Part shown: piece by piece, positions 17,023-25,537 of the stretch | How the letters are laid out: every line of letters begins with the position of its first letter | Position numbering within the stretch: the stretch's first letter is position 1 | Assembly (NCBI GenBank): GCA_045644465.1 | Contig: JAZRGV010000040.1 | Span: 1-31,216 of the forward strand | Source of the DNA: HGM04593 sp045644465 | GTDB lineage: Bacteria > Bacteroidota > Bacteroidia > Bacteroidales > Bacteroidaceae | Direction of reading: 5' to 3' | DNA: 31,216 nt | The notes under the pieces: model-generated | The model's input: only the letters and a program-made list of their open reading frames with translations | Told to the model about the DNA's origin: nothing | Databases searched by the model: none | Translations under genes and position numbers: made by a program

Positions 17023-19197
17023 TTAATTTCCCATTTCTGATATAAATTTAACACGTACAAGACGAATCTCTTCTTCGCTGTACTCGCCTCCGAGCTCATC
17101 TATCGCAATATCAATGTTGTCGGTATCGGAGTTCTTGAAATAGTCGTATATCTCAAGCATATTTTCCTCGTCAAGTATCTCTTCAAGGAAATAATCGATA
17201 TTGAGCTTTGTTCCGGAATATACTATTGACTCGATGTCGTCAAGAAGTTCATCGAACTCAACACCCTTGCTTATCGCCAAATCATCAAGAGCCACCTTGC
17301 GGTCGATGGCATTGATGATGGCAACTTTGAGTTTCGACTTGTTGGCAACGGTTCTTATGCGTATATCCTCGGGGCGGTCTATCTCGTTCTCTTCGCAATG
17401 ACGCTTTATCAATGCACAGAACTCCTCGCCGTAACGCTTTGCCTTGCCCTCACCCACACCGGGTATGTTCTTCATCTCCTCGATGGTAATAGGATAGGTT
17501 GTTGCCATAGCCTCGAGCGAAGGATCCTGGAATATCACATAAGGAGGCAACTCAAGCTGTTTTGATAGTTTCTTACGAAGATTCTTCAACATCGCAAACA
17601 GTTCGGGATCGACAGCAAACGAACTGCTGGTTTGTATTATAGTCTCCTCTTCGTCAAAATCCTTATCCTCGACAATCTTGAAAGAAACAGGTTTCTTCAA
17701 GAAGTCTTTTCCGGCCTTGGTTACCTTTATCAGGCCATAGTTCTCCACGTCCTTGTCGAGGTAACCGGCAATAAGCGCCTGACGAATAACCGCATTCCAA
17801 CGCTTTGCATCTTCATCATCACCACAACCAAAGCACTCCAACTCATCGTGTTTGTGCGAAATGATATCGGCAGTTTCCTTACCCAGGAGAACATCTATTA
17901 TATATTCAACCTTAAAATTCTCTTTCAATGCAAGAACTGTTTCAATAACAGTTTCAAGCAATTCTTTTGCCTCAACCTGTTTCTTAGGAGTTAGGCAGTT
18001 GTCACAATTTCCACAGTTTTCCACGTCGTAATTCTCTCCAAAATAATGTAACAATAATTTTCTTCGGCAAACAGCCGATTCTGCATATGCAGTTGTTTCG
18101 TGCAGCAACTGTCGTCCAATGTACTGCTCGGCAAGCGGCTTGCCCTCAAGGAATTTCTCAAGTTTCTGCAAGTCCTTGTTATTGTAGAACGTAATACATT
18201 GTCCTTCACCGCCATCTCTGCCGGCACGGCCGGTCTCTTGATAGTAGCCTTCAAGGCTCTTTGGAATATCGTAATGTATAACGTAACGTACGTCGGGTTT
18301 GTCGATACCCATACCGAATGCTATCGTAGCAACGATAACATCTATCTTTTCCATAATAAAATCATCCTGAGTCTGCGAACGCACTACAGAGTCCATACCT
18401 GCATGGTATGGTTTGGCGAGAATCTCATTGGCCTGCAAAATCTCGGCAAGTTCCTCAACCTTCTTGCGACTAAGGCAATAAATGATTCCCGATTTACCCG
18501 GATTCGATTTTATATATTTGATAATATCCTTGTCAACATCCTTTGTCTTTGGGCGCACCTCGTAATAAAGATTGGGACGATTGAACGAAGACTTGAAGTC
18601 GGGAGCATCCTGTATTCCAAGATTCTTCTTTATGTCGTCGCGCACCTTTGTTGTCGCTGTTGCTGTCAACGCTATGATAGGCGCTTTACCAATCTCGTTG
18701 ATTATAGGACGTATGCGACGATACTCGGGGCGGAAATCGTGTCCCCACTCCGAAATACAATGCGCCTCGTCAATAGCATAAAATGAGATCTTTATGCTCT
18801 TTAAGAACTCTACATTCTCTTCCTTGGTCAACGACTCGGGAGCAACATAGAGTAACTTTGTTTTGCCCGAAAGAACATCCTCTTTGACAAGATCAATAGC
18901 CTGTCTTGTCAATGAAGAATTAAGGAAATGAGCAACCCCATCCTCCTCGTTCAGATTTCTGATTGCATCAACCTGATTCTTCATCAACGCAATCAGCGGT
19001 GATATTACTATCGCCGTACCTTCCATAACCAAAGAGGGAAGCTGGTAACACAACGATTTACCACCACCCGTTGGCATAAGGACAAAAGCGTCATTCCCCT
19101 CGAACAAGTTCTTGATGACAGCCTCCTGATCCCCTTTAAACGTATCAAAACCGAAATTCTCTTTTAGAACTTCTGTTAAATTGAACTTCTTAGTCAT
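17023..19197 (-). CDS. recQ: ATP-dependent DNA helicase RecQ
   Basis: RecQ unwinds DNA 3'-5' in recombinational repair and fork restart. Visible are motif 0 (FGFDTFKGDQEAVI), Walker A MPTGGGKSLCYQLP, DEAH box AIDEAHCISEWGHDFRPEYRR, motif VI QETGRAGRDG, the zinc-binding cysteines (CRRKLLLHYFG...CGNCDNC), a winged-helix region and an HRDC domain (ITIEEMKNIPGVGEGKAKRYG). About 110 extra acidic residues follow, which I associate with Bacteroidetes RecQ. The start MTKKFNLTEV at 19195-19197 (724 aa) is preferred over the ATG at 19212, because the promoter box at 19220-19227 would put transcription start at about the upper ATG. It leads the long cluster to mutL. Confidence 0.95.
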   Translation of the reverse strand: MTKKFNLTEVLKENFGFDTFKGDQEAVIKNLFEGNDAFVLMPTGGGKSLCYQLPSLVMEGTAIVISPLIALMKNQVDAIRNLNEEDGVAHFLNSSLTRQAIDLVKEDVLSGKTKLLYVAPESLTKEENVEFLKSIKISFYAIDEAHCISEWGHDFRPEYRRIRPIINEIGKAPIIALTATATTKVRDDIKKNLGIQDAPDFKSSFNRPNLYYEVRPKTKDVDKDIIKYIKSNPGKSGIIYCLSRKKVEELAEILQANEILAKPYHAGMDSVVRSQTQDDFIMEKIDVIVATIAFGMGIDKPDVRYVIHYDIPKSLEGYYQETGRAGRDGGEGQCITFYNNKDLQKLEKFLEGKPLAEQYIGRQLLHETTAYAESAVCRRKLLLHYFGENYDVENCGNCDNCLTPKKQVEAKELLETVIETVLALKENFKVEYIIDVLLGKETADIISHKHDELECFGCGDDEDAKRWNAVIRQALIAGYLDKDVENYGLIKVTKAGKDFLKKPVSFKIVEDKDFDEEETIIQTSSSFAVDPELFAMLKNLRKKLSKQLELPPYVIFQDPSLEAMATTYPITIEEMKNIPGVGEGKAKRYGEEFCALIKRHCEENEIDRPEDIRIRTVANKSKLKVAIINAIDRKVALDDLAISKGVEFDELLDDIESIVYSGTKLNIDYFLEEILDEENMLEIYDYFKNSDTDNIDIAIDELGGEYSEEEIRLVRVKFISEMGN

Positions 19198-19219
19198 TTT
19201 ACAGTACGCCATTTGAAAA

Positions 19220-19251
19220 CAAAGTTATAAATATCTCCAGAAAACACACAA
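19220..19251 (-). promoter_or_regulatory. Promoter of recQ (and the downstream cluster)
   Basis: On the minus strand TTG (19249-19251), 21 nt, then TAACTTTG (19220-19227). The -7 box is perfect and the spacing is one base longer than usual. It sits just after the clpX terminator, as expected for a new transcription unit. Confidence 0.65.
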
Positions 19252-19318
19252 CTTTTTACAAAGATATTTTTCAGAAAAAAGAGAAAAAGAGGTTAAAATC
19301 TGCGACAATGGTTAAAAT

Positions 19319-19350
19319 AAAAAAAACCTTTCGCACAGAAAGGTTTTTTT
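19319..19350 (-). terminator. Intrinsic terminator of clpX
   Basis: A 13-bp A/T-flanked stem (AAAAAAACCTTTC with GAAAGGTTTTTTT) has a 5-nt GCACA loop. Eight T residues follow on the minus strand (19319-19326). It is 18 bp past the clpX stop and could also act on the plus strand. Confidence 0.9.
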
Positions 19351-19368
19351 ATTCTCTGAGAAATGTCG

Positions 19369-20589
19369 TCATGCTCCGGCAATAGAAGTGCTTTTCTCTA
19401 TCTGTTTCTTGGCATACTCCTTTGTTATCTTACAGCTCTTTGCACCACTCGAAGGCACCTCAAACATCTTCTCCATCATTATCGTTTCAACGATAGAACG
19501 CAGTCCGCGCGCTCCCAGCTTATACTCAACAGCAGTATCTACAATATAATCGAGTGCTGCAGGCTCAAAGGTCAACTTAACGCCGTCCATATCCATAAGC
19601 CTGATATACTGCTTCACCAAAGAGTTCTTTGGCTCGGTGAGAATATTACGCAATGTCTCGCGGTCAAGTGGACGCAATGATGTCAATATTGGCAAACGAC
19701 CTACAATCTCGGGGATGAGACCAAACGAACGCAAGTCCTGTGGAGCAATGTAACGCATCATATCGCCCTTGTCTATCTGCTTGCTGTTCTGCACCGAGTT
19801 GTATCCCACCACATGAGTATTCAATCGCTGCGCAATTTTTTTCTCAATACCGTCGAATGCACCTCCACAAATAAAGAGAATATGCTTTGTATTGACTGGA
19901 ATCATCTTCTGGTCGGGGTGCTTACGACCACCCTGTGGCGGTACATTCACGACAGAGCCTTCGAGCAACTTTAGCAATCCCTGCTGCACACCTTCGCCAC
20001 TAACATCGCGTGTTATCGAAGGATTATCGCTCTTGCGTGCAATCTTGTCGATCTCATCGATGAACACAATACCGCGCTCTGCCTCTTCTACATTATAGTC
20101 GGCAACCTGCAACAAACGTGTGAGAATACTTTCTATATCCTCGCCCACATATCCGGCCTCGGTCAACACCGTAGCATCGACAATGGTAAAAGGAACTTTC
20201 AAAAGACGAGCTATAGTGCGGGCAAGCAGTGTCTTTCCTGTACCTGTGCTACCAACCATAATGATATTGCTCTTCTCAATCTCTACGTCATCACACGCAT
20301 CGCGCTGCATAAGACGTTTGTAGTGGTTATATACAGAAACTGCCAAAGCACACTTGGCTTCATCCTGTCCTATAACATATTCATCAAGAAAAGCCTTTAT
20401 CTCCTTTGGTTTTGGCAACTCCGTCATATTGAAGTCGCTTTTAGGCAAAAGAGACTCCTCGCGCAGAATGGTATGAGCCTGCTCAACACAATCGTTGCAT
20501 ATATAGCCGGTCATACCGGTCATAAGCAAAGCAACCTGATCCTCTGTTCTTCCACAGAAGCTACAACGTTTCTTACCCTTCTCTGCCAT
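19369..20589 (-). CDS. clpX: ATP-dependent Clp protease ATP-binding subunit ClpX
   Basis: This AAA+ unfoldase feeds proteins into ClpP. The 406-aa protein begins with a zinc-binding dimerisation domain (CSFCGRTEDQV...YICNDCVEQ). Next come Walker A GSTGTGKTLLARTIA, the pore loop GYVGEDIESILTRLLQ, Walker B GIVFIDEIDKIA, the GGRKHP (RKH-type) loop, and the C-terminal small domain with sensor 2 (GARGLRSIVE). The ATG at 20587-20589 is chosen; a TTG nine bases upstream is in frame but unlikely. It starts 12 bp past the clpP stop, so the protease and its unfoldase are co-expressed. A strong terminator follows. Confidence 0.97.
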   Translation of the reverse strand: MAEKGKKRCSFCGRTEDQVALLMTGMTGYICNDCVEQAHTILREESLLPKSDFNMTELPKPKEIKAFLDEYVIGQDEAKCALAVSVYNHYKRLMQRDACDDVEIEKSNIIMVGSTGTGKTLLARTIARLLKVPFTIVDATVLTEAGYVGEDIESILTRLLQVADYNVEEAERGIVFIDEIDKIARKSDNPSITRDVSGEGVQQGLLKLLEGSVVNVPPQGGRKHPDQKMIPVNTKHILFICGGAFDGIEKKIAQRLNTHVVGYNSVQNSKQIDKGDMMRYIAPQDLRSFGLIPEIVGRLPILTSLRPLDRETLRNILTEPKNSLVKQYIRLMDMDGVKLTFEPAALDYIVDTAVEYKLGARGLRSIVETIMMEKMFEVPSSGAKSCKITKEYAKKQIEKSTSIAGA

Positions 20590-20601
20590 TACAAACAAAT
20601 A

Positions 20602-21270
20602 TTATTTACGGATAAGCACATTGTCAATCATACCATACTCTTTTGCCTCGAGCGCAGTCATCCAATAGTCGCGGTCGCTGTCGGCCCACACCTTATCGAA
20701 AGGCTGCTTGCTGTGATCCGATATGATTGTATAAAGCTCTGTTTTGAGCTTCTGAATCTCACGCGCAGTGATTTCAATATCACTCGCCTGACCCTGCACT
20801 CCACCAAGAGGCTGATGAATCATCACTCTACTATGTGTAAGAGCCGAGCGTTTACCCTCTGCACCCGCCACCAAGAGCACCGCAGCCATACTTGCTGCCA
20901 TACCGGTGCATATTGTAGCTACATCGCTCGAGATAAACTGCATGGTATCGTATATGCCAAGACCTGCATATACCGAGCCACCGGGCGAGTTGATATAGAT
21001 TGAAATATCTTTACCGCTATCAACAGAGTCGAGATACAACAACTGCGCCTGAAGGGTATTTGCTGTATAATCATCGATCTGTGTACCGAGGAAGATGATT
21101 CTATCCATCATCAAACGAGAAAAAACGTCCATTTGAGTTACATTCAGCTGTCTCTCCTCCAGGATATATGGGTTCAAATACTGCGACTGCGCCTTGATAA
21201 CACCGTCAAGCACCATGCTATTCATACCAAGATGCTTGGTTGCATATTTTCTAAAATCATCTCTCTCCAT
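20602..21270 (-). CDS. clpP: ATP-dependent Clp protease proteolytic subunit
   Basis: This serine peptidase forms the 14-mer barrel of ClpXP. All parts of the catalytic triad are visible: Ser127 in TGMAASMAA, His152 in MIHQPLGG and Asp201 in DRDYWMTA. The oxyanion-loop NSPGGSV lies at 94-100. The 222-aa length is slightly above E. coli ClpP because of a longer N-terminal segment (about 30 residues before the conserved region), which may be a propeptide. The ATG is at 21268-21270. It lies 38 bp after tig and 12 bp before clpX, the widely conserved tig-clpP-clpX order that pairs a ribosomal chaperone with degradation of misfolded proteins. Confidence 0.97.
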   Translation of the reverse strand: MERDDFRKYATKHLGMNSMVLDGVIKAQSQYLNPYILEERQLNVTQMDVFSRLMMDRIIFLGTQIDDYTANTLQAQLLYLDSVDSGKDISIYINSPGGSVYAGLGIYDTMQFISSDVATICTGMAASMAAVLLVAGAEGKRSALTHSRVMIHQPLGGVQGQASDIEITAREIQKLKTELYTIISDHSKQPFDKVWADSDRDYWMTALEAKEYGMIDNVLIRK

Positions 21271-21308
21271 ACAACAAACCTTATTAAAATCAAATACTAT
21301 TTATAATA

Positions 21309-22652
21309 TTAAGCGTTCTCTGAAACCTTCTTGTTGAAATCCTCAACAGAAACAGTCTCCTCGTTCAAAGTGATAACGCTCTTGATAGACTGGATGAGCT
21401 TAACATCAACAGCACGATTGATAAGAGCCTCGCGTGTCTTGTCCTGCTTCAACATCTCCTTAGCATAGTTCTCGAGCAAATCCTCTGGAACGTTTGCCAT
21501 ACCATACTGAGCAAACTGATCGCGTGTAGCATCCTTAGCAACAGCAAGTACATCGTTGTCGTCGATCTTTATCTCGAACTTCTTTGCAAGCTGCTCCTTG
21601 ATGAGGTGCCATGAAAGTTCTGTAAGGCTCTTCTGGAAATCCTCCTCGCTTACAGCCTCGCCTTCAGCCTTGTTCATATCCATAATGCGACGCAAGATTG
21701 ACTCGTTGAACTCGAGCTTGCCAACCTTCTCCATCAAGTAAGTGCGTACATCCATCAAAAGCTTATAGTCGCTCTCTACCTCGAAACGACCTGCGAACTG
21801 CTCGGCAATCTTAGCGCGGAACTCTTCTTCGGTCTTTACAACATCCTTACCGAAAGCTGCATCGAACACATTCTGGTTGATTTCGCTTGCTACGAAACGT
21901 GTAATCTCTGAGATAGTGAAAGTAAACTCGCCTGCGTGAGCAGCAACCTCGCTCTTCTCAACCTTGAGAAGTGAAGCCAACTCCGCTTCGTTGTTATCGA
22001 AAGCAACAGAAGGGTTGAATGTAACAACATCGTTAACCTTTGCATTTGCAAAGAGAGCCTTCTGCTCGTCGTTCTTCATATATGCAGGCATCATCACAGC
22101 CTCACGAACTACGATACCCTCCTCTACACACTCGGTCAAAGTACCCTTGAGCATATCGCCATTCTCGTAAGACTCAACCTGTTTGTACTCGCCACAACGC
22201 TGAGCAAAAGCATTAGCCTGTCCGTCGATCATCTCCTTTGTAGGCTCAATTCTGTAGTAAGGAAGAGCATCGTTCTTGTCGAGAACTGCATCGAACTTTG
22301 GAGCAAGAGCAATCTCGAATTCGAAAGTAAAGTCTTTGTCGGCAGCCATGTTGATACCAGCCTGCTGTTCCTCGATAGGAAGTGGCTCACCAAGCATATC
22401 AACTTTGTTCTCTCTGATATACTCGAATATCTTTGTCTGCAACAGTTTGTTGATTTCCTCGGCCTTTACAGCAACACCATACTGTTTCTTGATAAGGCCC
22501 ATAGGTACCATACCCGGACGGAAACCGGGGATGTTTGCCTTCTGACGGAAGTTCTTCAACTGCTTTTCAACCAATGCTGAATAATCTGCCTCCTGAATGT
22601 TAACAACGAGGCGTGCGCTTGTAGCGTCTTGATTTTTTAGTGTAAATTCCAT
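21309..22652 (-). CDS. tig: Trigger factor
   Basis: Trigger factor is a chaperone that binds the ribosome exit tunnel. The 447-aa protein has the N-terminal ribosome-docking loop NIPGFRPGMVPMGLIKKQYG with the canonical GFR-G-P pattern (about residues 41-60), and the helical C-terminal arms. The middle region (about 150-250), where E. coli has an FKBP-like isomerase domain, begins with ENGDMLKGTLTECVEEG but lacks the MIPGFE-type active-site motif. Prolyl isomerase activity is therefore doubtful, though chaperone activity should not depend on it. A perfect promoter lies 45-76 bp upstream, and clpP-clpX follow. Confidence 0.93.
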   Translation of the reverse strand: MEFTLKNQDATSARLVVNIQEADYSALVEKQLKNFRQKANIPGFRPGMVPMGLIKKQYGVAVKAEEINKLLQTKIFEYIRENKVDMLGEPLPIEEQQAGINMAADKDFTFEFEIALAPKFDAVLDKNDALPYYRIEPTKEMIDGQANAFAQRCGEYKQVESYENGDMLKGTLTECVEEGIVVREAVMMPAYMKNDEQKALFANAKVNDVVTFNPSVAFDNNEAELASLLKVEKSEVAAHAGEFTFTISEITRFVASEINQNVFDAAFGKDVVKTEEEFRAKIAEQFAGRFEVESDYKLLMDVRTYLMEKVGKLEFNESILRRIMDMNKAEGEAVSEEDFQKSLTELSWHLIKEQLAKKFEIKIDDNDVLAVAKDATRDQFAQYGMANVPEDLLENYAKEMLKQDKTREALINRAVDVKLIQSIKSVITLNEETVSVEDFNKKVSENA

Positions 22653-22696
22653 TTATATAAAAATTTAAATATTATTCTATTCCGAATTTAGACTTG

Positions 22697-22728
22697 CAAA
22701 ATTACAATTTCCTGCGGACATATCCAAA
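22697..22728 (-). promoter_or_regulatory. Promoter of tig-clpP-clpX
   Basis: On the minus strand TTTG (22725-22728), exactly 20 nt, then TAATTTTG followed by CA (22697-22704): a full Bacteroides-type promoter. No heat-shock element such as a CIRCE palindrome is visible beside it. Confidence 0.85.
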
Positions 22729-22876
22729 AAAAAGCCGTTTTTACTCATCTTTGAAATGAAAAGCGCGACAAAGCTGCACAAAAACTGTGCAAATCTATGC
22801 CATAGCAACGAAAGACGAGTTGCTGAAATGACAATCAACAACCCGCCTTTGTTTTATTTTTTAAAAAAAAGAATGC

Positions 22877-23656
22877 TTATAATTGGAATTCACGTTTTCT
22901 CAACACAAAATCACGTCCCAAATATTTTTCACGCACAATCCTATTTTCTGCAAGAACTTCGGGAGTTCCTTCAAAGAGGATTCTTCCCTCGAAAAGCAGA
23001 TAAGCTCTGTCGGTAATACTTAATGTTTCCTGCACATTATGGTCGGTGATAAGAATACCGATATTCTTATCTTTCAATTTCCACACAATGTATTGGATAT
23101 CCTCGACAGCTATGGGATCGACACCGGCAAATGGTTCGTCAAGCATAATAAATTTGGGATCTATGGCAAGACAACGTGCAATCTCGGTGCGACGACGTTC
23201 ACCACCCGACAGACGGTCGCCCAGATTCTTGCGCACCTTTTGCAGACGGAACTCCTCAATAAGGCTTTCGAGCTTCTCTTTTTGATATTCCTTTGGCTTG
23301 CCGGTAAGCTCAAGAACCGATGCAATATTATCCTCAACTGTCATTTTACGAAAGACGCTTGCCTCCTGCGCCAGATAGCCTATACCGGCACGCGCACGTT
23401 TATAGACCGGAAAATCAGTTATCTCTTCGTCATTAAGAAAGATATGGCCATCATTGGGAACAACCAAGCCGGTAGTCATATAGAACGACGTTGTTTTTCC
23501 TGCACCATTAGGGCCAAGCAGACCTACAATCTCGCCCTGCCTGACATTGAAAGAGACATTGTTAACCACAGTACGCTTGCCGTATCGCTTCACAAGATTT
23601 TCGGTACGCAACACCATACTTTCATCTGCATTCACTCCTTCGGGTACGTTTGTCAT
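22877..23656 (-). CDS. lptB: LPS export ABC transporter ATP-binding protein
   Basis: LptB powers extraction of lipopolysaccharide from the inner membrane together with LptF/LptG and LptC. Visible motifs are Walker A LLGPNGAGKTTSFYM, Q-loop LAQEASVFRKMTVEDN, signature RLSGGERRRTEIARCLA, Walker B FIMLDEPFAGVDP and the H-loop LITDHNVQETL; the YLAQEASVFR block is typical of LptB. I use the ATG at 23654-23656 (259 aa). An ATG at 23615-23617 (MVLRTENLVKRYGKRT) would fit family starts equally well. A TTG at 23686 is excluded because it overlaps the promoter. It is divergent from mlaEF. LptF/LptG/LptC are not in the window, but an OstA/LptA-like gene is. Confidence 0.95.
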   Translation of the reverse strand: MTNVPEGVNADESMVLRTENLVKRYGKRTVVNNVSFNVRQGEIVGLLGPNGAGKTTSFYMTTGLVVPNDGHIFLNDEEITDFPVYKRARAGIGYLAQEASVFRKMTVEDNIASVLELTGKPKEYQKEKLESLIEEFRLQKVRKNLGDRLSGGERRRTEIARCLAIDPKFIMLDEPFAGVDPIAVEDIQYIVWKLKDKNIGILITDHNVQETLSITDRAYLLFEGRILFEGTPEVLAENRIVREKYLGRDFVLRKREFQL

Positions 23657-23683
23657 ATCGTTTTTATTACAAATTACACGCAA

Positions 23684-23714
23684 CAAAAATAATGTATTTT
23701 TGTCTTTCCCACAA
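23684..23714 (-). promoter_or_regulatory. Promoter of lptB
   Basis: On the minus strand TTG (23712-23714), 20 nt, then TATTTTTG (23684-23691). It lies 28 bp upstream of the chosen lptB ATG and back-to-back with the mlaE promoter about 95 bp away. Confidence 0.75.
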
Positions 23715-23785
23715 CAAAACAGTCACTTTCTGTGGTTAAAAGCATTATAAGAGAAATATTGTTCTAATTAATGAACAAATTTTCG

Positions 23786-23793
23786 TACCTTTG
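23786..23793 (+). promoter_or_regulatory. -7 box of the mlaE-mlaF promoter
   Basis: TACCTTTG followed by CA is a perfect and very common form of the Bacteroidetes -7 box, 52 bp upstream of the mlaE ATG. A TTG lies at 23759-23761, but 24 nt away, longer than usual. Confidence 0.65.
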
Positions 23794-23845
23794 CACAAGA
23801 AAACAATAAAATGGGCAACACAAGCCACAACAATCAAAAAAAGAA

Positions 23846-24595
23846 ATGATATTTATTGACTCAATAAAAACATTCGGAGAGTATCTTCTCTTGATGAAGC
23901 GTGTTCTTTCCCAGCCCGAACGATGGAGAGTTTTTTTCCGTCGCATGTTACACGAGATGTATCAGCTTGGCGTAAACTCAATACCCATTGTTCTGCTCAT
24001 ATCGTTCTTCATTGGAGCTGTAATATGTATCCAGCTAAAGCTGAATATCGAAAGTCCATGGATGCCAAAGATGGTCGTAGGATACTCTACACGTGAGATT
24101 CTCATCCTGGAATTCTCGTCATCGATAATGTGTTTGATACTCGCCGGTAAAGTTGGCTCGAATATCACATCCGAGATTGGTACTATGCGCGTAACACAAC
24201 AAATCGACGCACTTGAAATAATGGGAGTAAACTCGGCAAGTTTCCTTATACTTCCAAAGATAACAGCCCTTATATCAATGATTCCAATGCTTGTGATATT
24301 CAGCATAGCGGCCGGAACAGCCGGAGCATTTGCTATTGGCAAGTTCACAGGTATCATGACACCCGAAGACCTTATGGTGGGCTTGCAATACGAGTTCCAA
24401 CAATGGTATATATGGTGCAGCGTTATTAAGTCGGTAGCATTCGCATTCATCATAACCAGTGTATCATCATTCTATGGATACAGGGTTTCAGGCGGTTCAT
24501 TAGAAGTAGGAAAAGCAAGCACCAACGCAGTAGTAAGCTGTAGTGCGCTAATACTATTTGCAGATATGATACTCACACAATTACTAATGCAATGA
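23846..24595 (+). CDS. mlaE: MlaE-family ABC transporter permease
   Basis: The 249-aa protein is the inner-membrane permease of a phospholipid (Mla) or MCE-type lipid transporter. It has an N-terminal amphipathic part (residues 1-40) and about five membrane helices (SIPIVLLISFFIGAVICIQLKLNIE, SSSIMCLILAGKVGSNITSEIGTMRVTQQIDALE, then the C-terminal helices). The GSNITSEIGTMRVTQQIDALEIMGV block is the conserved cytoplasmic coupling segment of YrbE/MlaE proteins. It overlaps mlaF by four bases (ATGA), so the two are translationally coupled. The usual substrate-binding partner, an MCE-domain MlaD, is not next to it, so it must be encoded elsewhere. Confidence 0.93.
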   Translation: MIFIDSIKTFGEYLLLMKRVLSQPERWRVFFRRMLHEMYQLGVNSIPIVLLISFFIGAVICIQLKLNIESPWMPKMVVGYSTREILILEFSSSIMCLILAGKVGSNITSEIGTMRVTQQIDALEIMGVNSASFLILPKITALISMIPMLVIFSIAAGTAGAFAIGKFTGIMTPEDLMVGLQYEFQQWYIWCSVIKSVAFAFIITSVSSFYGYRVSGGSLEVGKASTNAVVSCSALILFADMILTQLLMQ

Positions 24596-25353
24596 TAGAA
24601 GTTTCTTCAATATACAAGAGTTTCGACGAGCAGATTGTTCTTAATAATATCAGCGCAATCTTTGAAGACGGCAAGACCAACCTTATCATTGGCAAGAGCG
24701 GTGCCGGAAAAACCGTTTTGCTCAAGTGCATCGTAGGATTAACAACCCCCGAAAAAGGCAAGATCGCCTACGACGGACGCAACATCACCACCTTTAACAA
24801 AAAAGAGATGATGCTACTGCGTCGCGAGATAGGCATGCTGTTCCAAAATTCAGCATTGTTCGATTCAATGAGCGTACTCGAGAATGTAATGTTTCCTCTT
24901 GATATGTTCTCGGACATGACATACAACGATCGCGTCAAACGAGCACAGTTCTGTCTCGACCGTGTAAACCTACTCGAGGCACAAGACAAGTCGCCCGATG
25001 AGCTATCGGGAGGTATGCAGAAACGTGCAGCCATTGCAAGAGCTATAGCTCTTGGCCCCAAATACCTGTTCTGCGACGAGCCCAACTCAGGACTAGACCC
25101 ACAGACATCGCTGAAGATCGACGAACTGATACACGACATTACAAAAGAATACAAGATAACAACCATCGTCAACACCCACGACATGAACTCGGTAATGGGC
25201 ATCGGCGACCACATTCTTTTTCTTGCCGACGGCAAGCTATCTTGGGAAGGCAACAAGGACGGCATACTGCACACAGACAACGAAACACTAAACAGTTTCC
25301 TTTTCTCGAGCGACCTTGTAAAGAAAGTAAAGGAAATGGGAATGAAAAAGTAA
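24592..25353 (+). CDS. mlaF: MlaF-family ABC transporter ATP-binding protein
   Basis: This is the 253-aa ATPase of the Mla/MCE lipid transporter, working with MlaE. Visible are Walker A IIGKSGAGKTVLLKCIVG, Q-loop GMLFQNSALFDSMSVLENV, signature ELSGGMQKRAAIARAIALGPK, Walker B YLFCDEPNSGLDP and the H-loop VNTHDMNSV. The FQNSALFDS Q-loop is typical of MlaF/Ttg2A. Its ATG overlaps the mlaE stop in ATGA. It is followed by a strong terminator, so the operon has two genes. In E. coli this system works in retrograde phospholipid transport that keeps outer-membrane asymmetry; direction and cargo here are inferred. Confidence 0.94.
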   Translation: MIEVSSIYKSFDEQIVLNNISAIFEDGKTNLIIGKSGAGKTVLLKCIVGLTTPEKGKIAYDGRNITTFNKKEMMLLRREIGMLFQNSALFDSMSVLENVMFPLDMFSDMTYNDRVKRAQFCLDRVNLLEAQDKSPDELSGGMQKRAAIARAIALGPKYLFCDEPNSGLDPQTSLKIDELIHDITKEYKITTIVNTHDMNSVMGIGDHILFLADGKLSWEGNKDGILHTDNETLNSFLFSSDLVKKVKEMGMKK

Positions 25354-25398
25354 TAAAAGATACACACATATTCATTACGACATATTTCCCACTCGTAT

Positions 25399-25431
25399 AA
25401 AAATCCTTCGTTTGAAACGAGGGATTTTTTT
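25399..25431 (+). terminator. Intrinsic terminator of mlaEF
   Basis: A near-perfect stem of AAAAATCCTTCGTTT with AAACGAGGGATTTTT (one G-T pair) is followed by a T run to 25431, about 45 bp past the mlaF stop. Confidence 0.9.
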
Positions 25432-25537
25432 ATATGTAATAAATAATTAAAGTATAAAGTTAAAATTTTTCTTATTTTTTTATAATTTCGTGATTATCAT
25501 TTCTATAATTAAAAAAATCCTGAGTATGCAAACCATC

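Noticed and set aside
22653..22876. Heat-shock or CIRCE-type operator before tig
   Set aside because: Only a standard promoter is visible; no suitable palindrome was found.
24768..25367. 199-aa minus-strand frame inside mlaF
   Set aside because: It is antisense to a complete ABC ATPase, with no independent signal.
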